This document shows, one piece after another, positions 7,462-15,599 of a stretch of 53,670 nucleotides of DNA. The translations under genes were made by a program, and so were the position numbers. Below the pieces are notes generated by a model. The model saw only the letters and a list, made by a program, of their open reading frames with translations, did no database searches and had not been told where the DNA came from. Source of the DNA: CAZHLD01 sp964533185 (GTDB lineage: Bacteria > Acidobacteriota > Terriglobia > Acidiferrales > UBA7541); contig CAZHLD010000012.1 of assembly GCA_964533185.1 (NCBI GenBank), positions 1-53,670 on the forward strand, given 5' to 3'. Every line of letters begins with the position of its first letter. Positions within the stretch are counted from its first letter, which is position 1.

Positions 7462-8441
7462 TGAACATACTGCTGATCACCGAGCAGCGCGAAGGGAAAT
7501 GGAATAAGACCAGCTTTGAAACGCTGGCCGCAGCGCAGCAGCTCGCCGCCGAGCAGAAGGGCGGCCTGCGAGCCGTGGTCATTGGCAAAGGCGTTTTGGC
7601 GCTGGCCGACGAGCTGGCCGCGAACAAGCTCGATGAGGTGCTGCGGGTCGAACACGACCTGCTCGAGAAGTACACGCCGGATGGATATTCGCTGGCGCTC
7701 AAGCAAGTGATCGAGCAGGTGAAGGCTGACCTCGTCCTGCTGCCACATACCTATCAGGTGCGTGACTACGCACCCAAGCTCGCCGCTTCACTCGGTAAAG
7801 GTATGGTGGCCGACTGTATCGGCTACAAGAACGAAGGCGGCAAGCTGCTTTTCGTCCGCCAGATGTTCCAGGGGAAGACGGCCGCAGACGTCTCGCTGCA
7901 AGGCAGTGCGCCGTGGTTTGTGTCGTTCCAAGCGGGCGCTTTTCGAGCGGACTTGGTGGCGAAGGGTGTTGCAAAAGCGCCGGTCAATGCGGTTGGCGTG
8001 GAGTTGAAGGCGGAGCAGATTCGGACGAAGCCGCTGGAACTTTTCCGCGAGGCAAAGCAGGCTGTGGACCTGACCCAGGCACCGATCATCATCGCCATCG
8101 GCCGCGGCATCAAGGCGCCGGAAAACATCCCCATGGCCGAAAAGCTGGCCAAGCTGCTGGGAGGCGAAATCGCCGCCTCGCGTCCGATTTGCGATGAAGG
8201 GTGGCTGCCGATGGAACGGCAGATTGGCAGCTCGGGCCAGACCGTTGCGCCGAAGCTCTACCTGGCGCTGGGTATCAGCGGCGCGATCCAGCACGTGGTG
8301 GGGATGAAAGGCTCGCGAACGATCGTCGCCATCAACAAGGACCAGAACGCGCCCATATTCGAAGTCGCCGATTTCGGCATTGTGGCCGATATTTTCGAGA
8401 TTATTCCGGCCCTGACCGAAGAGCTTGAAAAAGCAAAATAG
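7461..8441 (+). CDS. etfA: Electron transfer flavoprotein, alpha subunit
   Basis: FAD-binding subunit of ETF, 326 residues. The C-terminal domain shows the family FAD signature (SSGQTVAPKLYLALGISGAI, then QHVVGMKGS and INKDQNAPIFEVADFGIVAD). The ATG at 7461 overlaps the etfB stop. With the next gene, ETF-quinone oxidoreductase, it makes a complete acyl-CoA-to-quinone electron route. Confidence 0.94.
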   Translation: MNILLITEQREGKWNKTSFETLAAAQQLAAEQKGGLRAVVIGKGVLALADELAANKLDEVLRVEHDLLEKYTPDGYSLALKQVIEQVKADLVLLPHTYQVRDYAPKLAASLGKGMVADCIGYKNEGGKLLFVRQMFQGKTAADVSLQGSAPWFVSFQAGAFRADLVAKGVAKAPVNAVGVELKAEQIRTKPLELFREAKQAVDLTQAPIIIAIGRGIKAPENIPMAEKLAKLLGGEIAASRPICDEGWLPMERQIGSSGQTVAPKLYLALGISGAIQHVVGMKGSRTIVAINKDQNAPIFEVADFGIVADIFEIIPALTEELEKAK

Positions 8442-8505
8442 AAATGGTGACGTGGAGTCGCCGCTACTTCCCCGTGTTACGCCTCTGATTTGTTAGAATG
8501 AATCC

Positions 8506-10170
8506 GTGACGATTCAACGCGAACAATTGGAAGCGGATGTACTGATTGTTGGCGCCGGGCCGGCGGGACTGGCCTGTGCGCTTCATCTGGCGCGGCTGAT
8601 CAAACAGCACAACGCGGCAGGCGGCAAACCTGCACTCTCCGCTGAGAACATCTACGTCCTTGAAAAGGGACGCGAAATCGGCGCACATCAGCTCTCCGGC
8701 GCGGTGATGGACCCGCGCGGCTTGGCCGAGCTGATCCCGGACTTCAAGAAATCAGCGCCGCCCGGCACGCTCGATACGCCGGTCACCGACGACGCTGCGT
8801 ACTTCTTCACCGAGCGTAGAGCATGGAAATTCCCCATTACGCCGCCGCCGTTGCGGAACCACGGCAACTACGTTGTCTCACTGAACAAGCTGGTGAAGTG
8901 GTTGGGCGGGCTGGTGGAACAGGAAGGCATCAATCTGTTCACGCAGTTTGCCGGTGCGAACTTGATTTATGAGGGCGAGGGAATCGCCGGCGTCATCACC
9001 GAGGACAAGGGCCTCGATAAGGACGGCAAGCCGAAAGATAACTTCACGCCCGGCTACGAGTTGCGCGCGAAGGTTACGGTCCTAGCCGAGGGTCCGCGCG
9101 GTTCGCTCACGAAGGATCTGGTTAGCCGGCGGAAGCTCGACAACCTGAATCCCCAAGTTTACGGCATGGGCATCAAGGAGCTGTGGGAAGTGCCTGCCGG
9201 CCGCATGCAGCCCGGCTTCACCGCGCACACGCTCGGGTGGCCGCTAGATTCGAGCATGTACGGCGGCGGCTGGGTCTACGGGCTGCGCGAGAACCGCGTG
9301 TCGCTTGGCATGGTGGTGAGCCTCGAGTACCACAACCCGCTGTTTGATCCGCACGAGGCATTTCAGAAGTACAAGACACATCCCTACGTGAAGCGGATCC
9401 TCGAGGGCGGCAAGCTGGTGCGCTACGGCGCAAAGACCGTCCCCTATGGCGGCTGGTATTCGATGCCGCGCACGTACGTGGACGGCGGGCTGATCATCGG
9501 CGATTCGGCCAGCTTCCTGAACTCGCAGCGGCTGAAGGGCATCCATATTGCCATCAAGAGCGGAATGCTCGCCGCTGAGACGATCTTCGAAGCCCTGTGC
9601 TCGGGCGATGTATCGGCGAAGGCGCTCTCGGCCTTCCCGAAGAAGGTCGAGGCCAGTTGGATTAAGAAAGAGCTTTGGGAGGTGCGCAACTTCCACCAGG
9701 GGTATGCGCACGGGCTCTACGCCGGACTGTTCCACACCGCGCTACAATTCGTCAGTGGCGGCCGCGGGCTGATTGATCCAATGCGGACGAAGCCGGGCTA
9801 TGAGGCGTATCAGAGGATCGATGGTCGTGCCGCCCCGGAACGATTCAAAGGTGACGGCACGTTAACCTTCGACCGGCTGACGGACGTCTATCACTCGGGG
9901 ACTAGGCACGAGGAAGACCAGCCCTGCCATCTGGTGGTGGCCGACACGAGCATTTGTGCCGACCGGTGCGTGCGCGAGTACGGCAACCCTTGCCAATACT
10001 TTTGCCCGGCGGCCGTTTACGAGATGGTGAAGGAAAAGGGCGACCTGCGGCTGAAGATAAACGCTTCGAACTGCGTCCACTGCAAGACCTGCGATATCGC
10101 CGACCCCTATCAGATTATCAATTGGGTTCCTCCCGAGGGCGGAGGTGGACCTAACTACGAGGGGATGTAG
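8506..10170 (+). CDS. Electron transfer flavoprotein-ubiquinone oxidoreductase
   Basis: Membrane-associated FAD and 4Fe-4S enzyme that passes electrons from reduced ETF to the quinone pool. The 554-residue product has an N-terminal Rossmann motif VLIVGAGPAGLACALHLARL, a mid-protein IGDSASFLNSQRLKGIH segment typical of the family, and C-terminal cluster cysteines in CADRCVREYGNPCQYFCP and NCVHCKTCDI. The GTG at 8506 is used. It follows etfA by 64 bp and is probably in the same transcription unit. Confidence 0.95.
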   Translation: MTIQREQLEADVLIVGAGPAGLACALHLARLIKQHNAAGGKPALSAENIYVLEKGREIGAHQLSGAVMDPRGLAELIPDFKKSAPPGTLDTPVTDDAAYFFTERRAWKFPITPPPLRNHGNYVVSLNKLVKWLGGLVEQEGINLFTQFAGANLIYEGEGIAGVITEDKGLDKDGKPKDNFTPGYELRAKVTVLAEGPRGSLTKDLVSRRKLDNLNPQVYGMGIKELWEVPAGRMQPGFTAHTLGWPLDSSMYGGGWVYGLRENRVSLGMVVSLEYHNPLFDPHEAFQKYKTHPYVKRILEGGKLVRYGAKTVPYGGWYSMPRTYVDGGLIIGDSASFLNSQRLKGIHIAIKSGMLAAETIFEALCSGDVSAKALSAFPKKVEASWIKKELWEVRNFHQGYAHGLYAGLFHTALQFVSGGRGLIDPMRTKPGYEAYQRIDGRAAPERFKGDGTLTFDRLTDVYHSGTRHEEDQPCHLVVADTSICADRCVREYGNPCQYFCPAAVYEMVKEKGDLRLKINASNCVHCKTCDIADPYQIINWVPPEGGGGPNYEGM

Positions 10171-10188
10171 CAAGAAGAAGGCCGGCCA

Positions 10189-10205
10189 CCCCGACAAGGT
10201 CGGGG
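10189..10205. terminator. Possible terminator hairpin between convergent genes
   Basis: A perfect CCCCGAC-aag-GTCGGGG hairpin lies between the ends of the ETF-QO gene (10170) and the FecR gene (10253). There is no clear T-run, so a terminator role is only likely from position. Confidence 0.35.
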
Positions 10206-10252
10206 CGGGTGCCGGGCCGCCCCTAAAACACCTGCAAGAAAAAACCTCTTGG

Positions 10253-11338
10253 CTACCCGCAACCCGCGCCGGCACATGGCCCGCGGGACGTCAGCCGGCG
10301 GAAGAAATTCCGGATGCGAGCCAGCATACTGGCTTCTTTCTTCGCAGGTCTCTGCTCGAGGAGGGGAATCACTTCTGCTTTCTGCACTGCGACCAATGGG
10401 GCCGGAGGCGCCGGAGGTTCCTCAACGCGTCCCCGAAAGACTTTCACCGGCCGAACGCGTGCCTGCCGGAGGAGCAGGATCGTCTCCGGGCTTGGCTGGG
10501 GCGGAGGGGCAGGAGAGGCGGCGTCAAACGTCAGCGGCGGCATCACGACCTGATATACGGGCTCTTCGATCGTTGGAGGTTTCTGTGTGTCCTGCGGGGC
10601 AGTCTGGTACTCGGCAGCCGGAGGATAAAGTCGCGCGCTGGCGGCCGAAGCAAGCAAGCTGAGCTGCGGCGGCTGCACCTGCTCCAAAGGCTGCGATCGT
10701 GCCACGAGGACTTCGCATTGGCAGCTGCCAGAAGCGCCGCGCATGGATTCGATTTGTTCGCCGGCCAGGGAGAGCTCGCCGCCCTGCGGCAGCAGCACGC
10801 GGTGGCCAGTCAACTGTTGTTCAATGCGCACTGCGCCCCGCGCCGCAAGCACGCACATGGCTCCGCTCTGGTCTAGACCTACAGTCACATCGCGGGGGCC
10901 ACTGGCAATTGCCACCGGCGAAGCCACGATAAGCGGAGTGTAGAAGGTGAGGGGGCTTGCGTTTTCGAGCTTTGCGTGCACCCGGCCGTAGTCAATTGCA
11001 AGCGTGATTGCTCCGCCGGACTTGAGCACAGAAAAATGAGCCGGGCCGCAGATGCCCACCTCGCCGCCTTCGGCAAGCAACAGCCGGGCCTGGCCCGAAC
11101 GCACTGTCACGTTGCTGCCGCTTGCGAGCACGGTGACGCTGAAGCCGCCTACGACTTCCACACTCGACGGCCCATGGACCTGTATGTCTTCGCCATAGAT
11201 GCGTCCCACCGTCTCCGGGGGCGCTTGTGCCCATAACAGCAGCGAGCCTACGAGCATGGCACCCAAGAAGAGCAGACAGAAACGCCGGATAGAATTTCGG
11301 GAATTGGTAAGCCGTTGCTGCTTGCTGGCGGCCATCAT
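10253..11338 (-). CDS. Secreted/anchored FecR-domain protein
   Basis: 361-residue protein beginning MMAASKQQRL. Residues about 19-38 (FCLLFLGAMLVGSLLLWAQA) form a signal peptide or anchor. Residues about 40-215 form a beta-rich FecR-like domain (TVRSGQARLLLAEGGEVGIC, then HFSVLKSGGAITLAIDYGRV). A proline-rich linker and a basic tail (IRNFFRRLTSR) follow. FecR domains usually sense or bind at the cell surface, but no sigma factor or TonB receptor gene is near, so the role is open. The start is at 11338 (second ATG at 11335), 32 bp from the divergent acyltransferase start. Confidence 0.75.
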   Translation of the reverse strand: MMAASKQQRLTNSRNSIRRFCLLFLGAMLVGSLLLWAQAPPETVGRIYGEDIQVHGPSSVEVVGGFSVTVLASGSNVTVRSGQARLLLAEGGEVGICGPAHFSVLKSGGAITLAIDYGRVHAKLENASPLTFYTPLIVASPVAIASGPRDVTVGLDQSGAMCVLAARGAVRIEQQLTGHRVLLPQGGELSLAGEQIESMRGASGSCQCEVLVARSQPLEQVQPPQLSLLASAASARLYPPAAEYQTAPQDTQKPPTIEEPVYQVVMPPLTFDAASPAPPPQPSPETILLLRQARVRPVKVFRGRVEEPPAPPAPLVAVQKAEVIPLLEQRPAKKEASMLARIRNFFRRLTSRGPCAGAGCG

Positions 11339-11370
11339 GGAGCGCTGCGGTTCCTCTATACTATACCGCG

Positions 11371-12150
11371 ATGTCTGACCCATTGACACCCACCGAGGGG
11401 CGAGAAGAGCAACGCCTCTTGCAGCACTACGATACCCGCCTGCCGGAGCTTTCCCGCTGGCGGCGCATGCAGATCCCGGTAATCGCCTGGGCAGGATACT
11501 GGCTGATCCGGACGCTTTGCCCAACGCTGCGCATCGAGGCGCTAGGCCAGCAACACGAAGGGCGCGTGTACGCGTCGGGGCGGCGCGTGATCTTCGCGTT
11601 CTGGCACCGCGGAATCATTCCCATACTGTGGTGGACGCGCAACCGCGGCATCGTGGTGATGAACAGCACGAACTTCGACGGGCAATGGACGCGGCGCGTC
11701 ATTGAGCGGCTAGGCTACGGCACGGCGCAGGGCAGCTCGACTCGCGGCGGCCTGCGGGGCCTAGCAGTGATGGCACAGCGTCTGGAGCAAGGACTGGACG
11801 CGGCCTTTACGATCGATGGCCCCCGTGGCCCGCGTTTTGTGGCCAAGCCCGGGCCGGCCATGCTCGCCCGCCGCACCGGCTGCCCGATGATTGCATTCCA
11901 CGTTGGGATGGAGCGGGCGCACACGTTTGAGAATACCTGGGACCTGTTCCAGATGCCCTACCCTTGCTCGCGCGCGGTGATTGCGTTTGATGCGCCGATT
12001 GAAGTCCCTGCTGATGCTGACCGCGAACTGCGCGAGCGCAAGCACGCCGAACTTCAGGCTTCGCTCGAGCGGGCCCGCCACTTGACCGAGTCCTGGTATG
12101 GGCTTACCGAAGAGGAGCGCAATCGCCACCGCGCACGGTGGAACGCCTAA
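11371..12150 (+). CDS. DUF374 lysophospholipid acyltransferase family protein
   Basis: 259-residue protein of the LPLAT-like DUF374 group, related to LpxL-type acyltransferases of lipid A synthesis. It shows FWHRGIIPILWW with the conserved His, GYGTAQGSSTRGG, and IDGPRGPRF, the defining motif. A hydrophobic stretch near residue 35-50 (IPVIAWAGYWLI) suggests inner-membrane attachment. The exact acyl acceptor cannot be told from sequence. Its promoter probably lies in the 32-bp divergent gap, where TATACT precedes the start. Confidence 0.85.
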   Translation: MSDPLTPTEGREEQRLLQHYDTRLPELSRWRRMQIPVIAWAGYWLIRTLCPTLRIEALGQQHEGRVYASGRRVIFAFWHRGIIPILWWTRNRGIVVMNSTNFDGQWTRRVIERLGYGTAQGSSTRGGLRGLAVMAQRLEQGLDAAFTIDGPRGPRFVAKPGPAMLARRTGCPMIAFHVGMERAHTFENTWDLFQMPYPCSRAVIAFDAPIEVPADADRELRERKHAELQASLERARHLTESWYGLTEEERNRHRARWNA

Positions 12151-12190
12151 CCAAGGGGATTGCAGGAGCGGCCGTGCGCGGCCGCTGCCG

Positions 12191-12616
12191 CTATTTCTTC
12201 GGCGGGATACTCAGCAGCACCTGACACGGCGAGTGCAACGATACCTTTTTCGCCGTCGTGCCCAGCAAGATTTCTCCCAGCGTCCGTCCGTGGTGATAAC
12301 CCAGCACGGCCAGGTCGAATTTGTACGTCTTCAGCTCGTCCAGGATGGCATCCCCGGCTGAATGTGCCCGCAGCTCCACCGTGGTGACTTTCATTCGGCT
12401 GCGCTTGGCCACCCGTTCCCCCGTCCGCAGGATCTTCCGGGCCTGTGCCTCCAGATCCGGCACATCCGCATCGAGCGGCGTGATGTCCGGCAACTCGATC
12501 ACGTGAACCAGGTGCAGCGAGGCGCCACGCGCGCCCACGCGGCAGGCCAGATCCGTCAACTCAACCGCATGCGCTGCATCTTTCAAGCCCACCAGGATTC
12601 GTTTGGCTTTTTTCAT
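12191..12616 (-). CDS. Universal stress protein family protein
   Basis: 141-residue UspA-fold protein starting MKKAKRILVGLKDAAHAVEL, with a strong GGAGG upstream. The C-terminus (GYHHGRTLGEILLGTTAKKV, then HSPCQVLL) corresponds to the ATP-binding loop of Usp proteins, though the usual GxxG spacing is altered here to GxxxG. It is the last gene of the folD-coaE-protease run, 65 bp after the protease end. Confidence 0.87.
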   Translation of the reverse strand: MKKAKRILVGLKDAAHAVELTDLACRVGARGASLHLVHVIELPDITPLDADVPDLEAQARKILRTGERVAKRSRMKVTTVELRAHSAGDAILDELKTYKFDLAVLGYHHGRTLGEILLGTTAKKVSLHSPCQVLLSIPPKK

Positions 12617-12681
12617 GGTGTCCTCCCTGTTTGCTTTGTGACGTCGAGAATAAGGAAAGGGAGAATCTATCTCCTCGTGCT

Positions 12682-13827
12682 TCACCGTTCGCCGAGCGTT
12701 ACTTCGACGTCGGTCTTCTGCCGACCGCGATAGATCGTCAGGCGCACGCGCTCACCCCGGCCGCTTGCGATTCAGCAGGCGGTTCATATCGAGCTGGTTG
12801 GCAACCGGCTGCCCATCCAGAGCGATCAGCAGGTCGCCACCACCAGGATGCGCCGCATACCGGCAATCACTGCACGGCTCCCGCCGCGCAGTCCGGCTTG
12901 AGCAGCCGGACTGCCGGAAACAACGCGTTCGATGAGTAAGCCTTCTTCAACCGGCAGCTCCAAAGCTTCGGCCAAGCCGGGGAAAAGCGCCGTAGCATCC
13001 ACGCCAAGGTAGGCGCGACGGACGCGGCCTTCGCGGATCAGGTCGTCGGCGATTTGTTTGGCCGCATGGATGGGAATGGCAAAGCCGATGCCGGCCGTGG
13101 TTCCGGTCGGAGCAAAAATCGCTGTATTGATACCGACAACGCGGCCGTGCGAATCGAGCAGTGGTCCGCCAGAGTTGCCGCGGTTAATCGCGGCGTCAGT
13201 CTGGATGGCCTCGTCGATAAAGGTCTGTTCATCCGTCTGCACGGTGCGACCCACAGCACTCACTACCCCGGTCGTGAGCGTCGTCTGGAAACCGAACGGG
13301 TTGCCAATGGCCAGAACTCGCTGCCCGACGCGCAAGGCCCGTGAATCGGCGAGCGGCAGGGCGACCAGGTTCTTGCCACGCGGGTCGATCTTCAACAGAG
13401 CGATGTCATTGCGGGGGTCAGCGCCTACGAGCTTGGCCGGATAGCGGCTCTGGTCGCCCAAAGTCACTTCGATGCTTTGGGCACCTTGCAGCACGTGCGC
13501 GTTGGTGAGGATGTAGCCCCGCGGGTCAATGACGAAACCTGAGCCGGCTCCTTCCACGGGAACGACGTTGAAGAAAAAATCGTACTCCACGGCGCGCGTC
13601 ACTATGTTGGCCACGGCGGGCGCGGCCTCGTGATAGATCTTGACGTTGTTGGCCTCCTCAGGCGTCAGATCGGAGGTGGCCGGCGTCTGCGAGGCAGCGG
13701 ATTGCGCCGCAACATTGACGGGCGGGCGTGTGCCCCAACGCGAGCCTGCCCAGTAGGCCCCGAGGACGAGCACGGCGGCGAGAGCAATAAGTCGGACGGC
13801 GTTCGAGGAGTTCCAACCGAGCGGCAT
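12682..13827 (-). pseudogene. HtrA/DegP-type serine protease with two compensating frameshifts
   Basis: Periplasmic trypsin-like protease: membrane anchor at residues 10-27, then a protease domain with an intact triad (His111 in TNAHV, Asp141 in RNDIALLKI, Ser219 in RGNSGGP) and a C-terminal PDZ domain. Near 12836-12858 the reading shifts by one base and the frame from the ATG hits a stop at 12826. The PDZ sequence (GGGDLLIALDGQPVANQLD) continues in another frame until 12752, where a run of four C (12755-12758) shifts it back, and the protein then ends normally (VRLTIYRGRQ to LGER) at 12682. Either two sequencing errors or a damaged PDZ domain. The start ATG is 16 bp after the coaE stop. Confidence 0.8.
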
Positions 13828-13843
13828 GGTGCGTTCCCTCAGG

Positions 13844-14455
13844 TCAGCCCTGTGTGGCGGCGAGCTTCTTGAGTCTTCTGACCAATTCTTCGACCTGAAG
13901 CCGGGTGTGGTCAAGCGTGCCCGAGCAGTCGATCAAGTCGTCGGCCAGCACGCGTTTTCGATCGAGTGGTAACTGCGCAGCGATGCGCTGGTCGGCCTCG
14001 GTGCGAGACATGCCACGAGCCAGGAGACGCTCCAGCTGCTGCTCGGGCCGGCACCAGACCACGACCAGACGATCGAGGCGTTTGTGGTAACCGGCTTCGA
14101 TCAGTAGCGCAGCTTCGACTACAGCGACCGCACCGGGTTCATCGCTTTCAAGTGCGGCAAGCTCGCGCTCCTGCTCGGCAATGACGCACGGGTGGACAAT
14201 CGCATTCAACTTCTCGAGTTTCGCGCGGTCGGCAAAGACAATTGCAGCTAGGCGAGCACGGTCAACCCGTTTGTCGCTAAAGAGAATTTCCGTGCCAAAC
14301 TCGCGGACAACTTGTTCGTAAGCCGGCTGGCCCGGCTCGATCAACTGGTGCGCGAGCTTGTCGGCATCTAACACGTGGCAGCCTAGCTCCCGCATCCGGG
14401 CTGCGACCGTGCTCTTGCCGCAAGCGATTCCACCAGTCAGCCCAACGCGCAGCAT
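13844..14455 (-). CDS. coaE: Dephospho-CoA kinase
   Basis: Last step of coenzyme A synthesis: ATP-dependent 3'-phosphorylation of dephospho-CoA. The 203-residue product has the P-loop GGIACGKST at about residues 8-16, LDADKLAHQLIEPG, and a typical CoaE length. The ATG at 14455 shares one base with the folD stop, so translation is coupled. A TTG one codon earlier is possible but not needed. Confidence 0.94.
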   Translation of the reverse strand: MLRVGLTGGIACGKSTVAARMRELGCHVLDADKLAHQLIEPGQPAYEQVVREFGTEILFSDKRVDRARLAAIVFADRAKLEKLNAIVHPCVIAEQERELAALESDEPGAVAVVEAALLIEAGYHKRLDRLVVVWCRPEQQLERLLARGMSRTEADQRIAAQLPLDRKRVLADDLIDCSGTLDHTRLQVEELVRRLKKLAATQG

Positions 14456-15405
14456 CAAGGTTTTCTTGCGGCAGCGGGTTGCATCACCGAGTTCATGCGC
14501 CGCAGTCGCGCGGCCTTGACGGTGTTGCTCATCAGCATGGCGATGGTCAGCGGGCCAACGCCACCCGGCACGGGGGTGAGGGCACCGGCTACCTGGACGG
14601 CGTCGGGGTGGACATCGCCGACCAGCGCCGAGCCTCTCTCGCGGAACTTGGCCAGCCGCTCGGGGAAGTGTACAAACAGGCGCTCGGCCTCGGCGGCATC
14701 GGTGACGCGGTTGGTGCCCACATCAATGACCGTGGCGCCGGGCTGAATCCAGTCGGGAAGAACCATGCCAGCGCGCCCGATGGCAGCCACGACGATCTCG
14801 CCGCGGCGAACGACGCCGGCCAAGTCGCGCGTTTTTGAATGGCAAATGGTGACCGTGGCGTGGGCGTGCATTAACAGCAGCGCCATCGGCTTGCCGACGA
14901 TGTCGCTCCGGCCTACGACCACTGCATTGGCACCTTCAAGCGTGACGCCGCTGCGACGGAGAATCTCCATCACTCCAAGTGGCGTACAGGCGGCCAGGCC
15001 GGGCCGGCCTGTGACAAGATGTCCGAGGCTGACAGGATGAAAACCGTCTACGTCCTTCGCCGGGTCTACCGCCTCCAACACTTTTTTCGAGTCCACCTGC
15101 GGGGGCAGGGGCAATTGCACCAAGATACCGTCCACGTCATCGCGCGCATTGAGCTCTCGGACGAGCTCGAGAAGTTCCTCGGTGGTGACGGTGGACGGAG
15201 ATGTGAAGCGCGAACTCGCCAGGCCGAGCTGCTCGCAGGCAGCGATCTTGCTATTTACATAAATCTTGGACGCAGGGTTATCGCCCACCAGGACCGTGGC
15301 CAAACCTGGTCGGACGCCCGCGCCGGTCAGTTCTTGGATTTGACTCTGGAGCTCACCATAGATCTGGTCGCGGATGGCGTTGCCGTTCAGGATGCGTGCC
15401 GTCAA
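14455..15405 (-). CDS. folD: Bifunctional methylenetetrahydrofolate dehydrogenase/cyclohydrolase
   Basis: One-carbon metabolism enzyme interconverting 5,10-methylene- and 10-formyl-tetrahydrofolate. Motifs: YVNSKIAACEQLG with the catalytic Lys, QLPLPPQVD, KDVDGFHPVSLG, VVGRSDIVGKPMA and TPVPGGVGPLT. I chose the TTG at 15405 (then TARILNGNAIRDQ), which has GGAGG 6 bases upstream; starting at 15507 adds about 34 residues foreign to the family. First gene of the folD-coaE-protease-usp run. Confidence 0.94.
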   Translation of the reverse strand: MTARILNGNAIRDQIYGELQSQIQELTGAGVRPGLATVLVGDNPASKIYVNSKIAACEQLGLASSRFTSPSTVTTEELLELVRELNARDDVDGILVQLPLPPQVDSKKVLEAVDPAKDVDGFHPVSLGHLVTGRPGLAACTPLGVMEILRRSGVTLEGANAVVVGRSDIVGKPMALLLMHAHATVTICHSKTRDLAGVVRRGEIVVAAIGRAGMVLPDWIQPGATVIDVGTNRVTDAAEAERLFVHFPERLAKFRERGSALVGDVHPDAVQVAGALTPVPGGVGPLTIAMLMSNTVKAARLRRMNSVMQPAAARKP

Positions 15406-15520
15406 GAGGCCTCCGGATGGGGTGAACTGAGCCGTTCGCTCACGCATCTTATCATAGGGCACGAAAGGGCCGAGCGGCGCTACGACTGCCCCTAGCATTC
15501 CTCCCATAGGAAATCAAAGG

Positions 15521-15554
15521 AAAAACGCCCCGCTAGCCTCGGGCTACGGGGCGT
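15521..15554 (-). terminator. Rho-independent terminator after RNase E/G gene
   Basis: On the minus strand: ACGCCCCGTAGCC-cga-GGCTAGCGGGGCGT (one bulged base) followed directly by TTTTT. It closes the long cell-shape operon 46 bp past the stop at 15600. Confidence 0.85.
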
Positions 15555-15599
15555 CTCAGTCTCGGTTGGACTTCAATCTCCGACCCTGACCTCTCACTT

